DNA of 5,448 bases from Candidatus Atribacter hydrocarboniphilus (GCA_003542295.1 DPKX01000034.1:1-5448), one strand, 5' to 3'; positions 1-5,448 are shown, counted from the first letter of the stretch. Notes: a model not told the origin generated them from the letters alone. Made by a program: numbers and translations.

Positions 1-13
1 TTAATTAATGTAG

Positions 14-33
14 CGACATGCCATGACATGTCG
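14..33. repeat. 20-bp near-perfect palindrome
   Basis: CGACATG (14-20) is mirrored by CATGTCG (27-33). Nine of the ten base pairs across the 20-bp palindrome match, the exception being C21 against A26. It is followed by two tandem copies of TCGTG (31-40). As RNA it would make a 7-bp stem with a 6-nt loop, but no T-run follows directly, so a terminator role is weak. It may be a copy of a dispersed palindromic repeat or the tail of an element extending beyond the left edge. Confidence 0.45.
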
Positions 34-74
34 TGTCGTGTTTTGGCTTTTTCTTCGTAAATATTTTAAAGGAT

Positions 75-123
75 GAGATTCTCACCTCGTCCAGCAAAAG
101 ACGCCAGACTCCTCAGAGTGACG
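75..123. repeat. Dispersed-type repeat, copy 1 (diverged)
   Basis: This copy starts GAGATT and ends AGACTCCTCAGAGTGACG. It aligns with copy 2 at 181-232 with about 38 identities in 49 aligned positions and 3 bases of gap. Shared blocks are GAGATT, CAAAAGAC, AGACTCCTCA and TGACG. The layout (GAGATTGC, then CTCCTC, then AATGACGG) resembles a short non-coding repeat scattered through many bacterial genomes, usually seen in the other orientation as GTCATTGCGAGGAG to GCAATCTC. That family link comes from memory. It looks like a degraded copy. Confidence 0.55.
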
Positions 124-180
124 AATAGGTGGAGAAGCATAAAACAAGGAGGGAGAGGGGGCGAAAAAGAGTAAACTAAA

Positions 181-232
181 GAGATTGCCGCATCATCCAC
201 CCAAAAGACCAGTAAGACTCCTCATAATGACG
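181..232. repeat. Dispersed-type repeat, copy 2
   Basis: This is the second copy of the element at 75-123, in the same orientation and about 106 bp downstream. It keeps the common form better: it starts GAGATTGCCGCATC and ends CTCCTCATAATGACGG. The two copies are too few and too diverged to be a CRISPR array, and no transposase lies nearby. Confidence 0.6.
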
Positions 233-274
233 GATTAGATAGGTATTTTAGTAAGTTATCTTTCTAAGGAAGTT

Positions 275-311
275 GTTTTTCAAATTAAAACCATGAATTT
301 CTTTGAAAAAC
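275..311. repeat. Perfect 10-bp inverted repeat, 17-nt spacer
   Basis: GTTTTTCAAA (275-284) is exactly complementary to TTTGAAAAAC (302-311). An alternative inner pairing, AAATT (282-286) with AATTT (296-300), is also possible. No T-run follows on either strand, so it is not a normal terminator. It lies just upstream of the candidate kinase promoter and its right arm contains a TTGAAA hexamer, so it could bind a regulator. The function is unknown. Confidence 0.4.
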
Positions 312-340
312 TGGACGTTCGGGGTTAACTTGAGTAATAT
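312..340 (+). promoter_or_regulatory. Candidate promoter for the kinase-MgtC pair
   Basis: TGGACG (312-317, four of six matches to the -35 consensus) is followed after 17 bp by TAATAT (335-340, four of six matches to the -10 consensus). The surroundings are very AT-rich, and other -10-like hexamers overlap it, such as TATTAT at 338-343 and TATATT at 345-350. The position, about 50 bp before the kinase start, is sensible. The exact hexamers are uncertain. Confidence 0.3.
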
Positions 341-354
341 TATATATATTTTAC

Positions 355-362
355 AACCGGTT
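355..362. promoter_or_regulatory. AACCGGTT palindrome, possible repressor operator
   Basis: The perfect 8-bp palindrome AACCGGTT lies between the candidate promoter and the kinase ribosome binding site, where a repressor would block transcription. Operators of the LacI/GalR family, which often control sugar kinases and ribose genes, are palindromes with a central CG pair. The flanks are not symmetric, so the match is short and could be chance. No regulator gene is visible in the window. Confidence 0.25.
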
Positions 363-388
363 TTGGAATGAGGTGTGAGGGAAAAATG

Positions 389-1342
389 ATGAGTTCTCGT
401 ATTTTAATTGTTGGTAGCTTAAATATCGATATGATTCTGAAAATTGATCGAATGCCTGAGACTGGGGAAAATCTCTTTGCCCGTCAATTTACCATGCTAC
501 CCGGAGGAAAAGGAAATAACCAGGCTATCGCCTGTGCACGCTTAGGGCTCATGGTGTATATGGTTGGTAAAATCGGAGATGATGATTTTGGAGCACGCCT
601 TCGCTTAAATTTGGAGCAGGAAAATGTTGATTTTAATTTTGTCACCAAGCAAGCTTTAACTCATTCAGGGTTGGCTTTTATTTTTATCGATACCAAGGGA
701 GAAAACCGAATTTTAGTTGCCCCCGGGGCAAACATGAAGCTTTCAGTTGACGATTTAGAAAATGCCTCCCAACTTTTTAGAACGTGTGATTATCTCATAC
801 TTCAACTGGAAGTTCCCCATAGCGTGGTAAAGAGTGCGATCCAAAAAGCTCACGAAAACAATGTAAAAGTTATTCTCAATCCAGCACCGGCTCAGCCTTT
901 TCCGATTGAAATCCTGACCGAAAATGACGTTATCACCCCCAATCAATATGAAGCTGAAGTATTGAGCGGAGTAAAGATACGAAGTATAGAAGATGCCGTC
1001 CAAGCCTTGAAGGCCTTGGATCAACGATGTCCGTCTCGTAAGGTAATTACTTTAGGAGAAAAAGGAGCATTGGCCAGTGATTCTGGAAACCGATGCATCC
1101 ATCTGGTTCCCAGAAAAATTGATATTCAGGATACCACCGCCGCCGGTGATGCTTTTAATGCTGGTTTGGCTTATGGACTATCCAAAGGATTGGATTGGAT
1201 AACGACTCTTCAACTGGCAAATAATGCCGGTGCTATTGCCTGTACCCGAATTGGTGCTCAGAGCGCTCTCCCTTATTTACGGGATATAGATAGTTTCTAT
1301 TCGACTCAGGGCGCTGGTGAAATTCGATACTTCGATGTTTAA
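389..1342 (+). CDS. rbsK: Ribokinase-like PfkB-family sugar kinase
   Basis: This cytosolic kinase probably phosphorylates D-ribose to ribose 5-phosphate with ATP, feeding the pentose phosphate pathway and nucleotide synthesis. The 317 residues match ribokinase length (E. coli RbsK has 309). Visible motifs are the sugar-binding start GSLNID (9-14), the N-terminal PfkB signature GGKGNNQ (39-45), LQLEVP (138-143), NPAPA (164-168), the NxxE motif NQYE (185-188), TLGEKG (221-226), and the C-terminal signature DTTAAGDAFN (248-257), whose D254 is the expected catalytic base. ATG 389 was chosen because GAGG (377-380) lies 8 bp upstream; ATG 386 or 368 are possible in the same frame. No ribose transporter or repressor gene is present, so a related substrate such as deoxyribose or a nucleoside cannot be excluded. 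Its end overlaps the next gene by 8 bp. Confidence 0.85.
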   Translation: MSSRILIVGSLNIDMILKIDRMPETGENLFARQFTMLPGGKGNNQAIACARLGLMVYMVGKIGDDDFGARLRLNLEQENVDFNFVTKQALTHSGLAFIFIDTKGENRILVAPGANMKLSVDDLENASQLFRTCDYLILQLEVPHSVVKSAIQKAHENNVKVILNPAPAQPFPIEILTENDVITPNQYEAEVLSGVKIRSIEDAVQALKALDQRCPSRKVITLGEKGALASDSGNRCIHLVPRKIDIQDTTAAGDAFNAGLAYGLSKGLDWITTLQLANNAGAIACTRIGAQSALPYLRDIDSFYSTQGAGEIRYFDV

Positions 1343-1997
1343 TCTGACCTTTAATGAAAATATTCAAATTTTTATACGATTGATTCTGGCTTTTTTGGCT
1401 GGTGGCCTTATTGGTTATCAGCGTGAAAAAGCTGAAAAACCAGCCGGTTTACGTACTCATATATTGGTTTGTATCGGTTCAGCGTTAATAACTTTAGTAT
1501 CGATTTATGGCTTTGGGAAAATGGGTTCTGATCCTTCCCGCATCGTAGCACAAATTGTCAGTGGAATTGGATTTCTTGGAGCAGGGACGATTTTCCGTTT
1601 TGGGCCTTCAGTAAAAGGATTGACAACTGCTGCCAGCTTATGGGCGATATGTGGAGTTGGTATTGCTATTGGAGTTGGCCTTTATTTTGCTGCTCTATTA
1701 TCAGTTTTATTTATTATGGCAGTATTGGCTTTATTAGAACTCTTTGAACAGCGATTAAGGACCAAGGGAGTCCATTTGATCCAAGTCCTGATATCAGATA
1801 CTCCGGGGACAATTGGAAAAATTGGGGAAAAATTAGGAGAAATGGAAGTGAATATTAAAAATATAAAAATGCTTCGAGAAGGAAAAAGTTTGATGCGATG
1901 CTACCTTTGGTTAGACTTCCCCGCCCATCTTTCCTTAACGATAGTTTTAAGCATGCTTCAGGAATTAGATACCGTTCAAGAAGTTGAAGTTGATTAA
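1335..1997 (+). CDS. MgtC/SapB-family membrane protein
   Basis: This is an inner-membrane protein of the MgtC/SapB family. Some members help growth at low magnesium or restrain the F-ATPase in pathogens, but most environmental homologues have no assigned role. From ATG 1335 it has 220 residues. Hydrophobic segments lie at about 11-28, 41-60, 70-90 and 97-136 (the last long enough for two helices). Family hallmarks are GGLIGYQRE (23-31), GLRTH (38-42), DPSRIVAQIVSGIGFLGAG (66-84) and GLTTAASLW (95-103). Residues 146-220 form a soluble ACT-like tail, with SDTPGTIGKIGEKL resembling small-ligand-binding ACT domains. The ATG overlaps the kinase stop, implying coupled translation. The ribosome binding site is weak, and an in-frame GTG at 1317 (AGGG 5 bp upstream) is an alternative start. 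A link to ribose or magnesium is not shown by the sequence. Confidence 0.88.
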   Translation: MFNLTFNENIQIFIRLILAFLAGGLIGYQREKAEKPAGLRTHILVCIGSALITLVSIYGFGKMGSDPSRIVAQIVSGIGFLGAGTIFRFGPSVKGLTTAASLWAICGVGIAIGVGLYFAALLSVLFIMAVLALLELFEQRLRTKGVHLIQVLISDTPGTIGKIGEKLGEMEVNIKNIKMLREGKSLMRCYLWLDFPAHLSLTIVLSMLQELDTVQEVEVD

Positions 1998-2054
1998 GAG
2001 TTTTTTATTGAAATAAAGATAAACTGAAGAACAAGAAGGAAAATTAAAGAAAAA

Positions 2055-3341
2055 ATGGAAAAAATTACTTTACCTAAAGGGACAAAAGATATCGGAGATC
2101 CAGAAATTTTTATTTGGTATCATATCGAAAATATTGTCAGGCAAGAAGCCGCCCATTACCATTATATCGAATTAAGAACACCTCTTTTTGAACATACTGA
2201 GCTTTTTGCTCGAGGAGTTGGAGAGGAAACCGACATTGTTCAAAAGGAGATGTACACCTTTCTTGATAAAGGAGGCCGCAGTGTAACCCTCCGACCGGAA
2301 GGAACAGCACCGGTCATGAGGTCCTATCTCGAACAGGGCTTCCATATTCACAATCCTCGGATGAAATATTTTTATATGGGACCGATGTTCCGTTATGAAC
2401 GACCCCAAGCCGGTCGAATGCGGCAGTTCCACCAATTTGGCTTTGAGGCGATCGGATTTCAAAGTCCAGCAGCCGATGCGGAGATTATTCTTTTGGCCGA
2501 TCGGATATATAAAAAAATTGGATTAAAGAATATCCGCTTAGAAATCAATAGTTTAGGATGTAAAAAATGTAAACCGCAATATCTAGAAGCTTTAAAAAAT
2601 TTTTTGCGAAACCAAGCCGCTCAATTCTGCAAGAATTGTACCAATCGTATTGAGACCAATCCTCTCAGAGTGCTGGATTGTAAAAATGAATCATGTCAGA
2701 ATATACTTCATAGTGAAAGTTTCCCGATTATCCAAATTTTTCTCTGTGATGAGTGTCTCACTCATCAAAACCACTTAATCGGAATTCTCGAAAGCGCTCA
2801 AATTCACCCGGTTGTTAATCCTTATTTGGTAAGAGGTCTTGATTATTATATAAAAACCACCTTTGAAATGAAGACCGAAGAATTAGGAGCCCAAAATGCC
2901 ATTGGAGGAGGAGGCCGATACGATAATTTATCTGATGCTTTGGGAGTAAAAAGCATCCCGGGGGTCGGATTTGCTGCTGGGATGGAACGAATTATTCTCC
3001 TTTTGCAAAAACAGAGCGAATCAAAAGCATTTTTCCAGAAACCATTTATTTATTTATCTCCTCTTGATCAACAGGGAGAAGATGTTTTATTACAGCTTTC
3101 GATCGTTCTTGACGAAAATTCAATTCCCTTTCATTTAGATTTTTCAGATAAGTCTCTTAAATACCATTTTAAAAATGCTCAACGAATGGGTGCTTCTTTT
3201 ATTATCATTGCTGGAGAAAACGAATATCATACGAAGACGTATACTTTAAAAAACATGTTATCTGGGGAACAAAAAGTAGTTTCTCAAAAGACTCTAATTG
3301 GTGATTTGTTGGAGGCATACCAAAATGTTAAGAACACATAA
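2055..3341 (+). CDS. hisS: Histidyl-tRNA synthetase
   Basis: This class II synthetase charges tRNA-His with histidine in the cytosol and probably acts as a dimer. The 428 residues are full length. In order it shows the start KGTKDI (8-13), motif 1 around TPLFEHTELF (42-51), the TLRPEGTAP loop (78-86), motif 2 with FRYERPQAGRMRQFHQFG (112-129; R113 expected to contact ATP), the histidine motif RGLDYY (260-265), GGGGRYDNL (284-292), and motif 3 GFAAGMERI (305-313, R312). A C-terminal anticodon-binding domain covers about 330-425. The insertion domain carries four cysteine pairs (C169/C172, C192/C195, C209/C214, C231/C234) that could hold zinc. ATG 2055 follows AAGAAGGA (2033-2040) at a rather long distance. 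The gene lies 57 bp after the MgtC-family gene, with no clear terminator or leader between them, and overlaps aspS by 17 bp. Confidence 0.97.
   Translation: MEKITLPKGTKDIGDPEIFIWYHIENIVRQEAAHYHYIELRTPLFEHTELFARGVGEETDIVQKEMYTFLDKGGRSVTLRPEGTAPVMRSYLEQGFHIHNPRMKYFYMGPMFRYERPQAGRMRQFHQFGFEAIGFQSPAADAEIILLADRIYKKIGLKNIRLEINSLGCKKCKPQYLEALKNFLRNQAAQFCKNCTNRIETNPLRVLDCKNESCQNILHSESFPIIQIFLCDECLTHQNHLIGILESAQIHPVVNPYLVRGLDYYIKTTFEMKTEELGAQNAIGGGGRYDNLSDALGVKSIPGVGFAAGMERIILLLQKQSESKAFFQKPFIYLSPLDQQGEDVLLQLSIVLDENSIPFHLDFSDKSLKYHFKNAQRMGASFIIIAGENEYHTKTYTLKNMLSGEQKVVSQKTLIGDLLEAYQNVKNT
3311..3315 (+). promoter_or_regulatory. Ribosome binding site deciding the aspS start
   Basis: GGAGG lies inside the 3' end of hisS, 9 bp before ATG 3325. 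It selects this ATG over the upstream in-frame TTG at 3298, which would add nine residues (VICWRHTK after the initiator) unlike any AspRS N-terminus. Confidence 0.85.
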
Positions 3342-5079
3342 TTGTGGGGCATTACGCAAGGAAGATATTGGCAAAGAAGTACTTCTGGCTGGATGGGTTA
3401 ACCGCCGTCGGGACCACGGTGGGGTTATCTTTATTGACCTTCGGGACCGGTGGGGTTTAACTCAACTGGTGATTGATTCCAACCAGCAAGAGATTTACCA
3501 ACATGCCAATGCAGTGAAAAGTGAATTTGTTCTCCAAGTAAAAGGAATAGTTCGAGCTCGGCCTGAAGGTTTGGCAAATCTAAAGTTACCCACCGGAGAA
3601 ATCGAAGTGGCTGTTTCTGAGGTTATAATTCTTTCTGAATCGAAACCTCTTCCTTTTGAAATTGAAGAGAAAAATGAAACCGACGAAAGTTTGAGACTGC
3701 ACTATCGATATTTAGATCTTCGCAGAACCAGAATGCAAAAAAACTTAATGCTTCGCCATCAGGTTTGTCAGTCAGTCCGCCGCTTTCTTTCTGAACGGCA
3801 GTTTATTGAAGTCGAAACCCCATTCTTAACCAAGAGCACTCCTGAGGGAGCTCGTGACTTTTTGGTGCCCAGTCGTTTGAATGAAGGGAGCTTTTATGCA
3901 CTTCCCCAATCACCTCAGCTTTTTAAACAAATTTTAATGATAGCTGGTTACGATAGGTATTTTCAAATTGCTAAATGTTTTCGTGATGAAGACCTTCGTG
4001 CTGATCGACAGCCAGAGTTTTCCCAAGTGGACATAGAGATGTCCTTTGTTGAGCGGGAAGATATTTTTGAATTAATTGAAACCATGATGAAAAATTTATT
4101 TTATGAAGCGTTAGGAATACAATTAGAAACCCCCTTTCCCCGAATGAGTTATGATGAAGCGATGAATTGTTATGGTTGCGATAAGCCAGACCTTAGGATT
4201 ACCTGCACCATTGATGATCTTTCGTCCTTGTTAGAAGGTAAAATTGAAGTAGGTTCAAAAACCGATTCCTGGAATGGGTTGTTTCTTCAGAAATGGAAAG
4301 ATTTCTCTCGAAAAAAAGCCGACCTTCTCTCTCAAATGGCTAAAAACGCCGGAGTTTCTCTCTCCTATATAAAGTTCGCTAAGGAAGAAGGAACCTCACC
4401 TTTAAAAAATAAAATTGCTGAGCAAACCTGGAGAAAAATTATTGAGAAATATCCATTTCAAGAAGATTCGCTTTTGCTCATTGCCTGGGGTGATCGACAA
4501 AAGGTTCTTTCTTTTTTGGGAAACCTGCGAATAAATCTGGGCGAAGAACTCAACCTCATCCAGAATCAATTTAAGTTTTGTTGGATCCATGATTTTCCGC
4601 TTTTTGAGTGGAATCTCGAAGAAAACCGATGGGATTCGATGCACCATCCTTTTACAGCTCCTCTTTTGGACCAATTAGATCAATTAAATATCGATCCCAG
4701 CAAAGTGAAAGCCCAGGCCTATGATATTGTTCTCAATGGTTTTGAAATAGGCGGAGGAAGCATCAGAATTCACCGGTCTGATTTACAGGAGAAAATATTC
4801 CAGTTGCTCAATTTAAGTGAAGGAGAAATTCAGCAGAAATTCGGTTATTTTATTGAAGCCCTTCAATATGGTTGTCCTCCTCATGGAGGTATAGCTTTGG
4901 GACTGGATCGTATAATGATGCTCATGAGTGGTGAAATCTCCATTCGTGAAACGATGGCGTTTCCCAAAACCCAGAAGGGGACCTGCTTGATGTCGGGGGC
5001 TCCATCTCCAGTTTCCGATGACCAACTTATGGTATTAGGAATACAGTTGAGGAACAAGAAGGGACCCAAGCTAATATAG
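3325..5079 (+). CDS. aspS: Aspartyl-tRNA synthetase, probably non-discriminating
   Basis: This class IIb synthetase of bacterial type has 584 residues, normal for the family. It has an N-terminal OB-fold anticodon domain (about 1-105, with WVNRRRDHGG at 24-33), motif 1 near FIEVETPFLTKSTPEGARDF (160-179), the aspartate/ATP region QSPQLFKQ (195-202), and motif 2 FRDEDLRADRQPEFSQVDIE (219-238). The bacterial GAD insertion lies at about 287-410, then come HDFPLFEW (422-429), MHHPFTAP (439-446), GFEIGGGSIRIH (472-483) and motif 3 with GLDR (526-529). H31 and G82 match residues that in other bacteria mark enzymes charging both tRNA-Asp and tRNA-Asn; discriminating E. coli-type enzymes have leucine at the His position. 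If so, the cell needs GatCAB to amidate Asp-tRNA-Asn. The GAD part looks more diverged than the catalytic core. The gene overlaps hisS by 17 bp. Confidence 0.97.
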   Translation: MLRTHNCGALRKEDIGKEVLLAGWVNRRRDHGGVIFIDLRDRWGLTQLVIDSNQQEIYQHANAVKSEFVLQVKGIVRARPEGLANLKLPTGEIEVAVSEVIILSESKPLPFEIEEKNETDESLRLHYRYLDLRRTRMQKNLMLRHQVCQSVRRFLSERQFIEVETPFLTKSTPEGARDFLVPSRLNEGSFYALPQSPQLFKQILMIAGYDRYFQIAKCFRDEDLRADRQPEFSQVDIEMSFVEREDIFELIETMMKNLFYEALGIQLETPFPRMSYDEAMNCYGCDKPDLRITCTIDDLSSLLEGKIEVGSKTDSWNGLFLQKWKDFSRKKADLLSQMAKNAGVSLSYIKFAKEEGTSPLKNKIAEQTWRKIIEKYPFQEDSLLLIAWGDRQKVLSFLGNLRINLGEELNLIQNQFKFCWIHDFPLFEWNLEENRWDSMHHPFTAPLLDQLDQLNIDPSKVKAQAYDIVLNGFEIGGGSIRIHRSDLQEKIFQLLNLSEGEIQQKFGYFIEALQYGCPPHGGIALGLDRIMMLMSGEISIRETMAFPKTQKGTCLMSGAPSPVSDDQLMVLGIQLRNKKGPKLI

Positions 5080-5104
5080 GAAGGTTCCTAATGCGGAATT
5101 GAAT

Positions 5105-5133
5105 TTGAAATGCTATACAGGTTATGTTATTAT
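5105..5133 (+). promoter_or_regulatory. Strong promoter for the 6S RNA
   Basis: TTGAAA (5105-5110) is separated by exactly 17 bp from TATTAT (5128-5133). TG at 5125-5126 adds an extended -10 element. This is the best sigma-70/sigma-A-type promoter in the window. It predicts a transcript start near 5139-5141, just before the folded RNA, and it begins 26 bp after the aspS stop. Confidence 0.7.
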
Positions 5134-5139
5134 TTAGGA

Positions 5140-5330
5140 AAAAGGTGATTTGGGTTTGTAGCCCTGCTATGCAGGTGATGCCATAGTTGGCTTTGACCCA
5201 ACATCCTTTCCCTGGGAGTCAATCTTCTGGCAAACTGTGGTTTGTTGGAGAGGGCACCCACTTTTTTTGAGGGCAAGGATCAAAGCAGATGGCACACCAC
5301 AATGTGGGGCTATAATTTGTGATAGAAGGA
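5140..5330 (+). ncRNA. ssrS: 6S RNA (RNA polymerase-binding regulatory RNA)
   Basis: 6S RNA mimics an open promoter and sequesters housekeeping RNA polymerase, mainly in slow growth. The sequence folds by hand into the expected rod. The outer closing helix is 5157-5167 with 5304-5314 (11 pairs including G-U). The second helix is 5174-5184 with 5289-5298 (10 pairs, A5178 bulged). A central bubble follows (5185-5202 facing 5281-5288). Beyond it come a distal helix, 5203-5213 with 5270-5280 (10 pairs, one U-C mismatch), a short GGG/CCC helix (5214-5216 with 5257-5259), and an apical hairpin CAAAC-TGTG-GTTTG (5231-5244). The length of about 190 nt is typical, a good promoter precedes it, and B. 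subtilis has 6S-1 RNA in the same place after aspS. The ends are estimated: the 5' end from the promoter, the 3' end from the closing helix. No clear terminator is seen. Confidence 0.82.
5311..5316 (+). promoter_or_regulatory. Perfect TATAAT, candidate -10 box for rpsA
   Basis: TATAAT sits inside the 3' strand of the 6S closing helix and 40 bp before the rpsA start. A transcript starting near 5323 would carry a short leader with the ribosome binding site. No good -35 hexamer lies 16-18 bp upstream and there is no extended TG, so it may be chance or a weak or activator-dependent promoter. Confidence 0.35.
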
Positions 5331-5335
5331 AACCC

Positions 5336-5346
5336 GGAGGAAGGAG
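5336..5346 (+). promoter_or_regulatory. Double Shine-Dalgarno of rpsA
   Basis: GGAGG (5336-5340) and AAGGAG (5341-5346) lie side by side. The second is 9 bp from GTG 5356, an ideal distance, and fixes that start codon. Confidence 0.75.
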
Positions 5347-5355
5347 TGTTTCACT

Positions 5356-5448
5356 GTGGAAGAAAACAAAAACCTTGAGATGCTTCACGAGGACATCGAA
5401 AACATCCATCCAATCAGACCCGGTGAGCTGATTAAAGGAAAGGTTATA
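5356..5448 (+). CDS. rpsA: Ribosomal protein S1, N-terminal fragment (runs off the window)
   Basis: Only the first 31 codons are present, starting with GTG and open to the right edge. The acidic N-terminus (EENKNLEMLHEDIENI) leads into RPGELIKGKVI, which is the usual first strand of an S1 RNA-binding domain in ribosomal protein S1. S1 on the 30S subunit helps mRNA bind during initiation. The strong ribosome binding site 9 bp upstream supports the start, although in-frame ATG 5380 is a possible shorter one. The rest of the gene is needed to tell a true multi-domain S1 from a shorter S1-domain protein. The gene follows the 6S RNA directly and may share its transcript or use the TATAAT at 5311. 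Confidence 0.75.
   Translation, partial: MEENKNLEMLHEDIENIHPIRPGELIKGKVI

Larger units (their letters stand above)
1..388. other. Non-coding region upstream of the kinase gene
   Basis: No reading frame here has a convincing start, ribosome binding site or recognisable protein. The stretch holds a 20-bp near-palindrome at its left end, two diverged copies of one repeat (75-123 and 181-232), a purine-rich tract at about 131-180 between them, a 10-bp inverted repeat (275-311), and an AT-rich promoter-like zone from about 310 to 362. I see no tRNA and no canonical terminator. The repeats suggest an intergenic space that has accumulated dispersed elements rather than a decayed gene, but a remnant of an old gene cannot be excluded. 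Confidence 0.6.

Noticed and set aside
131..180. Purine-rich tract (many GGAG/GAGG) as a ribosome binding site for a small gene
   Set aside because: No start codon with a worthwhile open frame follows; it is probably just compositional bias.
75..232. CRISPR-like array
   Set aside because: There are only two diverged copies, with one spacer-sized interval much longer than CRISPR spacers, and no cas genes.
1975..2006. Terminator after the MgtC-family gene (TTCAA-GAAG-TTGAA and a T6 run)
   Set aside because: The stem is weak, lies inside the gene and is 12 bp away from the T-run.
1998..2054. T-box or other riboswitch before hisS
   Set aside because: The 57-bp gap is far too short and shows no T-box sequence.
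5077..5090. Small hairpin TAGGA-AGGT-TCCTA at the aspS stop as a terminator
   Set aside because: The stem is only 5 bp and no T-run follows.
5237..5431. 64-residue open frame across the 6S RNA and rpsA start
   Set aside because: It overlaps the folded RNA and the rpsA start in another frame, lacks a ribosome binding site and resembles no protein.

Overview
The window is bacterial, AT-leaning and compactly organised, with all genes on the plus strand. It reads rbsK-type sugar kinase, MgtC-family membrane protein, hisS, aspS, a 6S RNA candidate, and then the start of the ribosomal protein S1 gene (rpsA), which runs off the right edge. The pair hisS-aspS is common in Firmicutes-like and several deep-branching anaerobic lineages. 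In Bacillus subtilis a 6S RNA gene also lies directly after aspS, so part of this order is recognisable synteny. The aspartyl-tRNA synthetase looks like the non-discriminating kind. Taxonomy cannot be fixed from the sequence alone. An uncultured anaerobic lineage (Atribacterota or similar) or a deep Firmicutes relative would fit, but this is a weak guess.

Positions 1-388 hold no gene that I can support. They contain a near-perfect 20-bp palindrome, two diverged copies of a roughly 50-bp dispersed-type repeat, a perfect 10-bp inverted repeat, an AT-rich candidate promoter and a small AACCGGTT palindrome that could be a repressor site just before the kinase gene. Positions 389-1997 encode the sugar kinase and the MgtC-family protein, whose reading frames overlap by 8 bp and are probably translated from one message. 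After a 57-bp gap come hisS and aspS (2055-5079), which overlap by 17 bp and are clearly co-expressed.

Positions 5080-5355 are the most interesting part. A strong extended -10 promoter (TTGAAA, 17 bp, TATTAT) stands before a sequence that folds by hand into one long, interrupted rod with a central bubble. That is the architecture of 6S RNA, the RNA that mimics an open promoter and binds RNA polymerase. The outer strand of its closing helix contains a perfect TATAAT, and the rpsA ribosome binding site follows directly. The 6S gene and the S1 leader are therefore tightly packed and may be linked in expression.

The window as a whole is a translation and growth-control neighbourhood: two tRNA synthetases, a global transcription-regulating RNA and ribosomal protein S1, preceded by a small metabolic/membrane gene pair. 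I do not see a clearly new defence, mobile or biosynthetic system.
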